Positions 40,639-52,209 of a stretch of 64,000 nt of DNA are shown here, one piece after another. This DNA comes from Macrosoma leucophasiata (taxonomy: Eukaryota; Arthropoda; Insecta; Lepidoptera; Hedylidae). The DNA is taken from contig JAWQUS010000021.1 of the NCBI GenBank assembly GCA_036365455.1, positions 19,342,001 through 19,406,000 on the forward strand, written 5' to 3'. The notes below the pieces were generated by a model that did not search any database, had not been told where the DNA came from, and saw nothing but the letters and a program-made list of their open reading frames with translations. The translations under genes and the position numbers were made by a program. Position 1 is the first letter of the stretch, and the number at the start of each line of letters is the position of its first letter.

Positions 40639-42682
40639 ATGGCAGATCCCCGCATCAGGCAAATAAAAATAAAGACCGGCGTTGTTAAACGCATCGCAAA
40701 GGAAAAAATAGTATACGAGAAAGAAGCGGAACAGCAAAAGAATAGGATACAGAAGTTAAAAGACGAAGGTCAGGACGAGCATAATATCCGAAAACAGGAG
40801 GAGGTACTTCAGGAGTCCCTTATGATGGTTCCTGACTGTCAGAGGCGGTGAGTTATGGTTCATATAACAAATTTAGAACCTAAGATATAATGTGGCAAAT
40901 CCAAATGTCGTATTTTTGGTGCATTACTTGAGTATTTTCAAAGAGCCGCGCCAGGTGTTAGTCATTTTTAGGTTATCTTTGTCATTGTCTGATTTCCTAA
41001 TAAAGACTGCTTTGTGTTCTATACCACCCATAGATTTCTTTTTTAGTATTATGACATCGTTATTACGTATATTGCCAGTGTCAAGTAAAATTATATTTCG
41101 TATTCGCAAGCAGCGTAAAAGTAAGAGTCAGTCGGTCAATTATAAATCAGTCAGTCAGAGTCACAGTCAGTAATTCGAGTAAAGCGATGGCTACTTTACC
41201 AGAACATTTCAAATGAAGTTTTGGAGGCAAACTGAAAAGCCGTGTTTTAGCACTGTTATTCTATTTCACTATACACGGGCACTGTAATAAACCTATATCA
41301 AACAAAATGCCACCAACTTTATTTAATATAACTCAAAAATACACTTAGAAAATGAAATAAAATAAGAGCACCACACGCCTCTTTCGAGGTTCGCGCCAAA
41401 ACTCCACCCATAGATTATAATAATATAAGAACTAATTACTGACAATACCATACAACCAAATAACTTCGTGACTAAAAAAAAATAAAAATAAGTTCAATTA
41501 TTGTTCACCAAAGCTGATTTTTCACAGTAGACTACCTATTTTGTAAAATTAGCTAGTTGTCTAACTGTCTTAGATACTGTGTGATCACCCTACAACACTA
41601 CATGTAATTTGAAATAATTTGTAAAATATTCCTGCTAAACAAAGGAATGTGTCCAATTTCTCTACTTCTCAAATCTACATTATACCAAGACCTTGCGCCC
41701 AGTTCAGTACTGTGTGCAAGTGCAGATGGCTTGATTTAATTTGACTATTTGTATACTAAACCTCATTATTTCAGAGAACATGTAATAAAACACAAAATTT
41801 TAATTTCGGAAAAACCATAATACATATATGGTTGCCTACTTGCCTCACATAATTCTTGTATTCAGGTTTGTGAAATTGTCCACATATTATACTTTGCTTG
41901 TATCCAACACTATATTGTAACAGAAGACACCACAGATATACCTTTTCTGCAGAGAACCAGTTTAAAAGAAATTCATCGGAACTTCTTTAAATTGATCGCA
42001 CATAAGTACTATCCCAAGCGTCGGCTGTATCGCCGCCATGTTGAACATAGTTGAAAATGATAAAATCGTTTGAATTTAATGTGGTTGTAACTCTAAAATA
42101 TATTCTTGAATAAATTAATTGTAATTTTTTCGGATTCTTCTTTAATTTACCCATTTTTTGAGAACGTGTACGAACCAGAGCCGAGCTCGCAACATCTACT
42201 TTAATATATTTATTCAAACCCTTGAAAGTGATCCAGTAAGGTTCCAGTTCTTTTTAATAGGTATGTTTTAGTTAATTGGTGAAAATAGTACAAGGAACTG
42301 CAGCATGAAAAAGGTTAGGAAATCCTGCTACAAGGGTTTATAATATAACCCCCTTATTCATAAATGTACATTAGATACATTTTAGCTATAGAATGCTTTG
42401 TCTTTGTCAGTTGCATTGTCAAATGTGCAGGATAGAAAAAGACAAAGGAGAGATTAGGGGGTAAGACTTTAGTTTTCCCTCTTGAAGGTTTTCCCTCTTG
42501 AAAATCATACAATGACTATAATAAAAGATGTTATGTTATGATTTCATTACAGATTGGTAAAAGCATTTGCAGATCTCAAGAACACATTAGAAACTGAACA
42601 AGATCTCAAGGAGCACGAAGACTACCACACAGCCGAAAAAGTATTAAAAGACGCTGAGGCTCAGCTCCCCGAGTCGGCTTAA
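40639..42682 (+). CDS. TBCA: Tubulin-binding cofactor A, 112 aa, 2 exons
   Basis: Exons 40639-40847 and 42553-42682, donor GTGAGT, acceptor TTACAG, 339 nt in frame. TBCA captures beta-tubulin folding intermediates released from the CCT chaperonin and passes them along the tubulin-folding pathway in the cytosol. The N-terminus MADPRIRQIKIKTGVVKRI is the strongly conserved start of the family. Further matches are KEKIVYEKEAEQQK, MMVPDCQRR across the splice, and LVKAFADL. The length fits the usual ~108 aa three-helix bundle. The start context (CAACAATGG) is good. The intron carries an inverted copy of R1 and two MITE fragments. PDCD7 starts 38 bp downstream on the same strand. Confidence 0.93.
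41065..41410 (-). repeat. Repeat R1, copy 3, inverted, in the TBCA intron
   Basis: Reverse complement of copy 2 along its whole length, including CACTGTAATAAACCTATATC and the end GGTTCGCGCCAAAAC. Together with copy 2 it encloses the TBCA first exon. Confidence 0.7.
42017..42203 (-). mobile_element. Fragment of the 54485-55003 element, TBCA intron
   Basis: Inverted match to 54485-54671: CGGCTGTATCGCCGCCATG on one side and GAGCTCGCAACATCT on the other. Confidence 0.65.
42351..42462 (+). mobile_element. MITE (family M2) fragment, TBCA intron
   Basis: Begins CCCCCTTATTCATAAATG and matches 52989-53134, sharing ATGCTTTGTCTTTGTCAG. It ends about 90 bp before the splice acceptor. Confidence 0.65.
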
Positions 42683-42720
42683 AATCGAATTTGTTATATT
42701 ATTTTTTTACATTACTAATC

Positions 42721-45700
42721 ATGTCTAATTATAATTTTAACAATTTTCACGGAAGCAAGCCTACATTCCAAAATGCATCTTTGCGTGCACCACCTCCATT
42801 TCCGCATAATTGGCAACCAGATTACCAACCATTACCGCTCCCCCCACAACCGCCAATGATCCCCTATTCTTGGCAACCAGACCAACCACCGCCACTCCCT
42901 CCATTCTTAGATTTATCTACCCCACCCCCACCCCTAACTCATTCTCGGCAATCAATCCCATTATCAACTCCCATTAATCAAGGTAACGACCAGGAGTACA
43001 TAAAGAAGTATGAAGCTAATATAACGCAAAGACCCAAAATTAGACCCAATGCAACGACGTTAGCGAAACTAAAAAGCGATATTTCTGAATTAGTTCGCTC
43101 TTTACATAAAGTTGTTCTAGAACAGCGAATTCTAGTGGAGAATAAAGATACGTTTACAGATGAAAAATGGGAAATCAGTATGAAGAGAATAAAAGATAAT
43201 AAGAGTGTGATAGAGAAAGTGATGCAGAAACTGAGTGGATTCGTTTTGGATATGAGTCGGAGAGTGATTGCTAAGAGATTGGCGAAGCGGCAACGTTTGA
43301 AGAGACTTCGAGCGGAAAAAAAGAGGGGGATAGAAGAGAGAAGAAGAGAAATGGCAGAGAGATCGCGGAAGATCGACGAGAACTTACAAAAGATTAAGGA
43401 TGATATTCACCGAACGAAACAGGTAAACAAAAAAATCCTTAATAAAGTAAGGATACAGTACAATGGTGAATGTTTCTATTTCAACCCCAATGTTTCAGCC
43501 TATAGACATCTACATGAAAACTGAAATTTCAATTAAGATCTATGGTGGATTTGGAAATTGATTAGTACCTTTAATATTAGGAGCTCCTGATATAGCTTTC
43601 CCCCGAATAAATAACATAAGTTTTTGATTATTACTACATACTACTTACCATTTTAAGACCTAAGGAATTTTCTGGAGATTTTTAGTTAACCATTTATATA
43701 GCTTTAGCAGGCGACAGCTTAGGCAATGAATTAGGAGTGGGCACTCTACTAAAACTCTACTCTAGTTTTAACTTAATGATAATATTTATTTTTCATGCAC
43801 ATTTTGTACTAAAATCTTAAATTTCTAGGAAGAGGAAACAAAACTCCAAGCGGATATTGTCCTAAAAGATGTGTTGCGGAAGAAACATGACGCGAAAAAA
43901 TGTTTGGTGAAGCTAGAAGCGCTGCTGAAACTGCGTCGAGCGAGACAGAACACCGCCAGAGGGCGAGGGGAGACAGTCTCCGAGAGTGATAATGTCACTT
44001 TTCAAAATAATATTGGTGAGTACACTAATACTTCAATTACTATATCGTCTCAATTAGTGTCACGTTGCTGCATATCCCTGACATCTAGTTTGAGGTCCAA
44101 GCATATTTTTTAAAATTGTATATTTGCCTCCTTACGTACCTATCCCTTCTACACCAGCGCCTTATTCGTAGCAACTTGTCACTCACCTCATAAATGCACA
44201 AGATATGCGTAAACTGTACATTCATTTTGTGTAGTCATAGCAAGTAGCTTCAATGCTGCCTTAGTAGGTTAGTGTTATTATACCAATATATAGACATTAT
44301 AAGGAAAAGACTGACAATACGTACGGCCGTTTAGTGTTTCCTTCGGCCAAAGCAGCTATCAGGACCTCTGCTACCCATGCGGTAACCGTGTCCTTCCGTT
44401 CAATGTGTGTTCGTCTGCAATATGGCTTGAAAAGGTTGGTCATCATAACATTCACTTTAATGAACTTACAGAAAAGCTTAAATCTCTCTGGGCAAAGAAG
44501 CTCGTCGCTTACGAACACGAAGAGACGGATCTTCGCTCGAAACTATGTCAAGATAACGCCCAAGAGGTCTTGGTGACGGACACTGAGAAGAGGCTTCGCG
44601 ATGGTCTGCAGGAGTGGCGCGACGTCATGTTCGGTGGGGGAAACCCTCAAAAGGTCTTTGGCAACATGGAAGAGTTTGTTGTTGTGAGGTTTGTATCTTT
44701 TTTATTATGGTCTTGCAGCGTCCACTACACCTAGCTAAGCTACTAAGGGAATATAAGTATGTACTTATCTAGTACAAAAGATGGCGTATGACCGCCCTGA
44801 ATCGATTTTTTTCCATGTCTTGCTCTTCTTATACAATTGCCCAACGTTAATTGTCATAGAACAGTCAAGCAGTCGCAAGTGCAAGCCGTGCCACTGATAT
44901 GCCGAGTTGAGCGTATTATATTTTACAATTATTCACCCGATATGACATTGTCCAATCATTCTTATGATAAATTTTATTTAGTTTTAAAATATCAGAATCA
45001 AAAATTTATTCATTTAGCATGACAAGCGCCACATAAGAAAAGCCTAAAACAAACATAGTAAAATAAAGGAAATAAAAATTATTATTGTTATACATGTCAA
45101 TTTATAAACTAGAATAATTATATTATTTTTAAAGAAAAATGGAAAGAAAAATTTGACTTCAGGCGAGACTCGAACTCGCGACCTACTGGGAATCTAGTCT
45201 AGTTGGTAATAGATGGCGCTGCTGCTACTATATAGCAATGCAATAGATGTGAAGGAAAGATTTGACAAATCAGGCAGGGCTTCAGTAGCTCAATTGGAAG
45301 AGCGGCTGGACTAGATTCCCAGTAGGTCGCGAGTTCTAGTCTCGCCTGAAGTCAAATTTTTCTTTCCATTTTTCTTTAAAAATAAAATATATTTCACAAG
45401 CATGTGTTAATGCGAAATAATATAAAACAATTAGAATAATTATAATGAGGGATATCACTAAGATAAAACTAAATATAATATACTAATGTAGGTTATATGA
45501 GTAGAATGTCTCATTTCCCTATAATATTGTAGATTATATGATAGCCAACGGACAAAAAAATATTTTGTTTGCTTAACTGTCCAGAGTTTTGTAGAGCTCC
45601 AGTGACGGTAATGTGTGTGACAGTGAGTCTGTAATTTCCGGCACAGAGGCATAACACCTAATGCCTCAGGAGTGGCAGCGCATCTGCATTTTGACCTCTG

Positions 45701-45932
45701 GTCATTGTATGGGTGTCTATAGGCTGCGGTCATCACTTAATATCAATGTGAACTGCACGCTTGTTTGCCACTTTTATAACATAAAAAAAGTTACTGTTGG
45801 TTTACCCTACTATTAAACCATTGCTATGTTAATACTAAGATTTATTTTTTCAGGCGTGAATGGGATAGATATATAAGCGAGGATGGGACGCCGTTGCCAA
45901 TTGGTTGGGTGCTGCCAACAAAGAGAGCTTAA
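42721..45932 (+). CDS. PDCD7: PDCD7 / U11-U12 snRNP 59K protein, 394 aa, 4 exons
   Basis: Exons 42721-43422, 43829-44015, 44472-44688, 45854-45932; GT-AG, 1185 nt in frame, stop TAA. PDCD7 is a component of the U11/U12 di-snRNP of the minor spliceosome, in the nucleus. Residues ~20-90 form a proline-rich stretch (repeated PPPLPP and SWQPD/NWQPD-type blocks). Residues ~160-300 are highly charged and coiled-coil-like (RRVIAKRLAKRQRLKRLRAE). The C-terminal domain reads EKLKSLWAKKLVAYEHEE, then RLRDGLQEWRD, and ends RREWDRYI...PIGWVLP, the family signature. It is shorter than the human protein (485 aa), mainly in the proline-rich part. The ATG at 42721 is the first in frame; codons upstream lack ATG. 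An AATAAA lies at 46226-46231. Short spacing from TBCA raises the question of a shared transcript. Confidence 0.85.
45135..45385 (+). repeat. Family T repeat: tRNA-like unit with an inverted partial copy, PDCD7 intron 3
   Basis: 45278-45352 (plus) is the tRNA-like cloverleaf described at 18650-18835, with GAGTTCTAGTC in place of GAGTTCGAGTC. 45135-45200 is its 3' two thirds in reverse. The flanks GATTTGACAAATC and AATTTTTCTTTCCATTTTT are the same as in the other copies. Confidence 0.65.
45592..45787 (+). repeat. SINE-A with internal deletion, PDCD7 intron 3
   Basis: Start GTAGAGCTCCAGTGACGG is joined directly to the 3' half at about 45625; the A tail is at 45781-45787. It ends 66 bp before the last PDCD7 exon. 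Confidence 0.75.
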
Positions 45933-46225
45933 TTAAACACGTCTGCTTTATATACACGACAAAAACAAGGAAGATATTTTATTAGTATTTTTTTGTGTTT
46001 TCATAAATATATTTAGTAATCAAGATTTGAAAGAGTGTCGGCCAATTGTGATCACTTTTCTAAGATTCACAAGATGTGTGTACGTATGTGCATTACTCAT
46101 TTTAGCTTTTTATTTATTATTCTGAATATTTATCTTGTATTTGTAAATACGGACTTCGTATAGAGCAGTACATTATTATATTTGCGTACAAATGCGGCGT
46201 CGACTATGTTTGTTTATATAATTTG

Positions 46226-46231
46226 AATAAA
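46226..46231 (+). terminator. Candidate poly(A) signal of PDCD7
   Basis: AATAAA about 295 bp after the PDCD7 stop codon. Earlier A-rich hexamers are less canonical. Confidence 0.4.
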
Positions 46232-46726
46232 TGTTTACAAAGAAGCTGATTAAAACCTGCATTTTTCCACCCTAGTGTAGTACTTGTATTGAAGTATACA
46301 TATTCACAAATACTAAATTTTAAATAAGATTCCAATCTTTTCACGAAAGAGGGATTAAAAAAATATATTGTAATATGTGATGTTTTCATAAAAATAAGAT
46401 ATTTTTTTGTATCAATATGTTGTGATCTGTTTTTGAGGTCTGGTATTAATCTATTAGATTCTAATAATTAGAGGAATGCAGGTTAATCGGTTTCTTGTAT
46501 GTAGAGTATTGTAAGAAATTGTTTTTCTTCCAAGTTATTGTATACATACACTATTTTATACTGTAGATTTTAAAAACAAAAGTAATGATCAACTTATTTC
46601 AGTTTGCAATCACTTTTGCTATTTTGTGGCCTTGATATGCATTTAATGCTTCTGAGTAAATTGTTTATGAATGACGTCTGAAAACTTTTATTTTAGTAAC
46701 CTTTTCTAATTTCTATCTTATATTTT

Positions 46727-47198
46727 GACTGGTGGTAGAGCTCCAGTGACGGAGTTCGCGGGTGTAGGCACTACCGCATTACAAGTATATTAGATACTTG
46801 CCGCTAAATGGTAGTGTTCAGCACTATCGTGTTCCGGTCAGGTGGTAATGTACGGCCCTGTAATTTCCGGCACAGAGGCATAACACCTTAGGCCTTAAGG
46901 AGTGGTAGCGCATCTGCACTTTGACCCTGGTCTTTGTGTAGGTGTCTGTAGGCTTTTTTTTATGTTATAAAAGTGGCAAACAAGCGTGCAGTTCACATTG
47001 ATGTTAAGTGATGACTACAGCCTATAGACACCCACACAATGACCAGAGGTCAAAATGCAAATGCGCTGCCACTCCTGAGGCATTAGGTGTTATGCCTCTG
47101 TGCCGGAAATTACAGAGCCGTAATTTCCGTAGGCTGCAGTAATCACTTAACATCAATGTGAACTGCATGCTTGATTGCCACTACCATGACATAAAAAA
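46727..47198 (+). repeat. SINE-A with a second, inverted SINE-A inserted into it
   Basis: Outer plus copy: 46727-46954 and 47129-47198. Inner minus copy: 46955-47128, T-tail first. The 7-bp GTAGGCT occurs at both joints (46948-46954 and 47129-47135), as expected for a target-site duplication. Confidence 0.8.
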
Positions 47199-47294
47199 AA
47201 TATATTTATTGTATGGAGTATAGGATCGTTCCCGATTTCTCGACGCCTTCACGTCGGGAAGTCGGGAACTATCCTATCGCCCTCTAGTGCAGAT

Positions 47295-47520
47295 GAGTTC
47301 TTCCACTAGTGCAGTCAGTCAATCGAACAATGGCGGTCAACCCATTCCAAAAGAGTAGTTGAAAATAACAACGCGGGATGGGTAGCTGCGTCTTGGCAAT
47401 AAAACTACCGCCACTGCGATCGCTATTCTGCCAGCCAAGCGTGGTGATTATGGTATATTCTCCTCTAATAACGTTCAACTTTGGGGAAGGCTTTGTCCAG
47501 CAGTGGACGTCGTTCTGCTG
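47295..47520 (+). repeat. SINE-D copy
   Basis: Holds CTTCCACTAGTGCAGTCAG and ends GTCCAGCAGTGGACGTCG. It is preceded at 47228-47278 by a hairpin (CCCGATTTCTCGACG/CGTCGGGAAGTCGGG). Confidence 0.65.
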
Positions 47521-47865
47521 GAAAGTACCAATAGATTATTAGATTTATTGTAGGTACTTTTTGGTATACCGCACATAAGCGATGCCTTGCAGTTTCACCT
47601 ACGTTATGAAATTCTCTCGAGATCGTCATAACAATGTATGAACGCAAATGCATGACTGCTCTGCTACGAAGGGTAAGGTATATATCATAGGCGTCGTCAG
47701 GGGGTGGCAGAGGGGGTAGCTGCCCCTCCCTAAAGATAAAAGCAGCACAATTTCCAGCAGAAACACTTTATATCCCATAAGTATAGGTACCTGGTCCCCT
47801 AGAGCCAATCTGTTCTTCCCTAAAGCAAAATTCCCGCACCCCTCTGTATCGTTGGCCCTTATAAT

Positions 47866-47924
47866 AGTAATAGGGATAGTACTACTATACTACTACTATA
47901 CTATAGTAGTACTATCCCTATTAC
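47866..47924. repeat. Palindrome with 23-bp arms
   Basis: GTAATAGGGATAGTACTACT is inverted as AGTAGTACTATCCCTATTAC around a short CTACTACTATA loop. No flanking gene needs it. Confidence 0.8.
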
Positions 47925-48859
47925 TTTATATGTGCCAAGGGTCTACTAAGGCTACTTTCATAGTAACTACATTGTGGTTCATCACTCCAGCCCCGAAAGA
48001 CGTCTCCACCTGCTGGATCAGGCGGATTTTCGAAAGCAGTGGGGGTGGTTTTTTCGCCAATTCATCATTGTGGTTATCGTGTGGTGTATACACAAATATT
48101 TTTTCAAAGCTGTCTGGTAGTTTTACAAATATGCGCGTTCTTACCTCTTGAGTTTTGCACACCTAAGCCCAGCAGTAGATTACAGGTCTGGTATAATACA
48201 ATTAATACGTTCGTTAAACCGTGATCACATCTGGGGGCATGAAAATGTGAAAATGTAGTCGACTAGTGGAGCAAAAAAAAATCGGGAACGGCCGTCATCG
48301 GACCGGAATAACCTTTTCCCGGAGCCATTTACGACAACCTGTGTTTTCTTGAAGGTAGGCAAAACAACAATGTCTTACAATTATCACAATGAAACACTCA
48401 AAGCGTATTAAAGTCTTTTATTCGTAATAAAATTCACTTCACGGTTACTCAGTAAGAAATTACATGTAAAAACACACACGTTCCTCGAATATTTAGATCT
48501 AACAAATACAATCAATTATCTAACTTATAAGTGTAATTTAAACATAATAACGTTTGCGGTCGTGGTTTCATTTATCTTTGTTTCCTAGGTATATTTGTAT
48601 GCCAAATTATTAAAATAGATACTTTAAAATAATGCTGTAACTATTGATCGTTCACACATTTATCGATAGTCGTAACGATTCGATCGAACGCGGTAAAATC
48701 CATAATCTATGGGCCAAAACACACAAAAAGTAGTTTTCCGTACCTACGAAACTTTTCTAAGATTCGAAATTCCGCACATTGCGGTGCATTCGGAATCCCA
48801 GTAACAGCAACAATACAATCGGAATTATAAAGCCGCAGTCCAAAGGAGAAGTTCCACGT

Positions 48860-49060
48860 TGGGCCCGCACCTTGTACACTATATCAAAAGATAGAGAAAA
48901 ATACGTAGAATCATGGAAAAATATTTGAATCGTTGTTTTTTTGTCGGAAATACTAATTAGACGTAATTTTTGTATGTTATGTATAGTAAATTGTATGCTT
49001 GTTTTTTAAATATACTTACGACAGTTAATTAAAGGTAAAATAAACGATTCTCTTTTGCTG
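48860..49060 (+). mobile_element. DNA-element copy (family M3), left part
   Basis: Starts TTGGGCCCGCACCTTGTACA and matches 56705-56970 over ~180 bp, sharing TGAATCGTTGTTTTTTTGTC. The right inverted end is missing. Confidence 0.6.
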
Positions 49061-50003
49061 ACAAAATGCCTGCAAGTCCATCCTAGCGTCTTTCAGCTCA
49101 GCCATATTATTCCGAATTAAAATAAACGTATGTGTGATGTATTTACGGAATCCCGAATCGATGTTTCAAATGGAAATACTGAGTGTATGTTACCGCCTTA
49201 AAGGTAATTAATTTACAAAGAGAAGCCCAATTATTGATTTACTATTTATCAGACACCCAGTCACGACCGCAAGCGTGTTTTATTGCTTTCGATAAAATCA
49301 AAGGCGTCTCCAACAACCAGTCTATTCATTTAGTTCGACTTGTAATTACATCGTCCTGATATTGCGTCACAGTTTTCAGTATGCCCACAATTTAATACCA
49401 ATCTTCAAAACAAAAGTTAACATTTTGTTGGAATTTGTTTAGCGATTACTGTGCGATGCGGGGATTTTAGAACAACGCCATGTCGTCTTATTGTGATTCT
49501 CTCTTATCTCGTATCTCGCCTGTTTGAAGTTGGATCAAATTTCATAATCCCGATTACGATATGTATATAATATTATATCCACCAACTTCTATACCCCCTA
49601 GTGGTAAGTGAGCGAAAAAACACGCTATCACAGCTTTTCGTCACTGAATATATCTCTATAGGAATACGGAATCAATTAATCGCAATATTTTTAGTTGTAT
49701 TGTCTCTAAGTTATACTATTTTTTATTCCCAATCAGGGTTTCATCTCAATGCTATCGTTGCGAATCAGTGATATCGGGGATATCACAGAACAGATAAATA
49801 AGGATAGAATGGCTAAAGACTCATTTTAATATTGAAACCGCTGTCGCCAGTTGCACACATTGACATTGTCACTACAGAGACAATTCAAACTGCAATTGGT
49901 CAATTGAAATAGACCACTCCCAAACACTTCTCACAAAACTAACTTTTTCTGCTTAAGTAACTCGGTTGCTTTTCGTATGCTCTGATTTCGCAAAATTAGG
50001 TTA

Positions 50004-50255
50004 GATTTTCGTAATCAGCACTCCAAGAAACCTCGAAATTGATACCCATAGAACATATTGAAAAACAAAGACTGTCCGCCATCTTGGATCTGAACACGGA
50101 TGCAATTTTCGTAATCAGCACCCCAAGAAACCTCGAAATTGATACCCATATCACATTATGAAAAAAAAAGTCTGTCCGCCATCTTGGATCCGAAAACGGT
50201 TGCCTTTTTCGTAATCAGCACCCCAAGAAACCACAAAATTGACACCCATCATTAT
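50004..50255 (+). repeat. Tandem repeat, 100-bp unit, 2.5 copies
   Basis: GTAATCAGCACYCCAAGAAA recurs at 50011, 50111 and 50211, exactly 100 bp apart, each followed by an ATTGAYACCCAT block; the first two copies also carry GTCCGCCATCTTGGATC. Confidence 0.9.
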
Positions 50256-50404
50256 AGGTTAACTGACATCCCATACCCATATTAATAATAATAATTTTTA
50301 TATATATTTGTGCTTTGTTAATATTATCTTTTGTTATATTTAATTAAGTTACTTATATATGTAAAAAAATAATTAATATGGATTATTAATAAATGAGTGA
50401 TATA

Positions 50405-50520
50405 ATAATAATGGCAACCCATTATACGTCCCACTGCTGGGCACGAGTCTCTCCACTTTTTGGGGGGAGGCCTGGAGCTTACTCCACCACGCTGCTCCAA
50501 TGCGGATTGGTGGAGGTGGG
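50405..50520 (+). repeat. SINE-E fragment
   Basis: GGCAACCCATTATACGTCCC, then GGGGGGAGGCCTGGAGC, then CCAATGCGGATTGGTGGAG. It is followed by a short TTCCAAATG repeat at 50550-50582. Confidence 0.65.
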
Positions 50521-51985
50521 CGGGTTAGTGGCCAGTTCATTATTTGACGCAATGTTCCAAATGTTCCGAATGTTCCAAATGATGCATAAGATGATTCGGA
50601 ACAGTTTAGTGTTTCAGATGCTAATGTTCCTTTCACAAAGGTGAGACTTTTCTCCCACGCCTACCCACCACTGTCATATTTAAAAAATCTACATATGTAA
50701 CTATACAAATATCGAAATGGAACATAAAAAAATATCGATATTGTATGTATCACAACACTAGTGAAGATTTTCGTTTTAGTTCAATTTAATAAATATTATA
50801 GGGTTTTTAGTTTAACGGTGATATAAAATATCTTTAACTAATCCTCCTCGCTTTACTGGAGGTCTTACTTTTCATTTCACATGTTAAAATTACACAAAAC
50901 GGGATTTTTATCCAGAGATGTGTTGTTCTAAGCTGTCTACACGACACTACGAGCGGCGAACGAATGGTTCCGAACTGTGTGTGTTCACACATAGTTGTGG
51001 TGCGCTTGCCACGCCCACATTATTATTCCATCTTTATTTATCTATTCCGTGGGGGATATCACAGTGACGCAATATAAGGAAACTGCATTCAGCGCCATCT
51101 ATGCTAAGCGCAAGCAGTTGCAAGCGCAAGACCTTGAGGTAGTATGGCTTTCGTACGGTTACGTTTAATTTCCCTTAGGTACATACAATAAAACTAATGG
51201 GAATTACTACAGATTTCTTCATTGGCACGTGTCTTTGAGGGTACTTATCGTTATATATATTTGTAGCAAGAATGTTATTTGTCACTCGTCATACTCAAGA
51301 TTGCAAGATGTACACATTCGGCAAGAAATCCCGAGCATTCAAGATTATAAGTGATTCACACGATGTGCAATCTCATTATTTTACACGATCTACCCTCCAA
51401 AAACACACGCCACGTGAGTAAAACCTTTGCAATGAAATATACAGTTTTACTTCATACACCATCAAACGTTAGCGACGCTACCCTACCGTTCTTTCTTCCT
51501 GATATAGGCCACAATAATATACAAAACAATATCGTACTATCGCAAATAATGCCCGGTCGGTCATGTTGGTGCCTTATTCGTATGGTGATAAAGTAATTTG
51601 TAATGTTTTTGAATGACCGGGAACTTTTTCCATAGTACACGATGAATTTCTCTGAAGACTTGAGTATACAACAGGTAAAGGGAATAATTAACACTCACAA
51701 ACACCCCGACTATAAAATCGAGTTATCATAATACATGAACTGGAATTACAAAGTTTATGTAGGTATTTAATATTTTATAATTAAGAAATAAGTCCTCAAT
51801 TTGTACGAACAGTATGCACACCCTACGCATACTTACCCTACCACTACCTACAGCCGCACATAACACAAACCTACTCACATACGCACACTGTCGCAATGTG
51901 ATGTAGCGTAACCTGCGCATCTCTATTTAACACTCTCTAGTAATAAGATTCATTTTGACTATAAATGGGTGACCATAATAAATTA

Positions 51986-52209
51986 GCCTGGGTTGCAACA
52001 CGACTTTTGTTAAAAGTTATTGTAACATTGCACATCCTTTTCTTACTTAAAGAAACCTGTTAATCTTTCAAGGATCGTAAGGCCATCGGCGCCCAGACAC
52101 AATTGAATTTCAATTGTCATATTTTTTTCTCGTGTCTGGAGGGATTAAAGTTAGAGCAGGATGTGAAATGTTACAATAACTTCAACAAAAGTCGTGGTGC
52201 AACCCAGGC
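51986..52209. mobile_element. PIF/Harbinger-type MITE
   Basis: Long inverted ends (~52 bp) start GCCTGGGTTGCAACACGACT and end AGTCGTGGTGCAACCCAGGC. They are flanked by TTA on both sides (51983-51985, 52210-52212), the target duplication typical of Harbinger elements. A partial copy is at about 55328-55385. Confidence 0.75.

Noticed and set aside
42691..42720. Upstream extension of PDCD7 (LLYYFF-type residues)
   Set aside because: The extension has no ATG, only TTG-type codons. The first ATG is at 42721.
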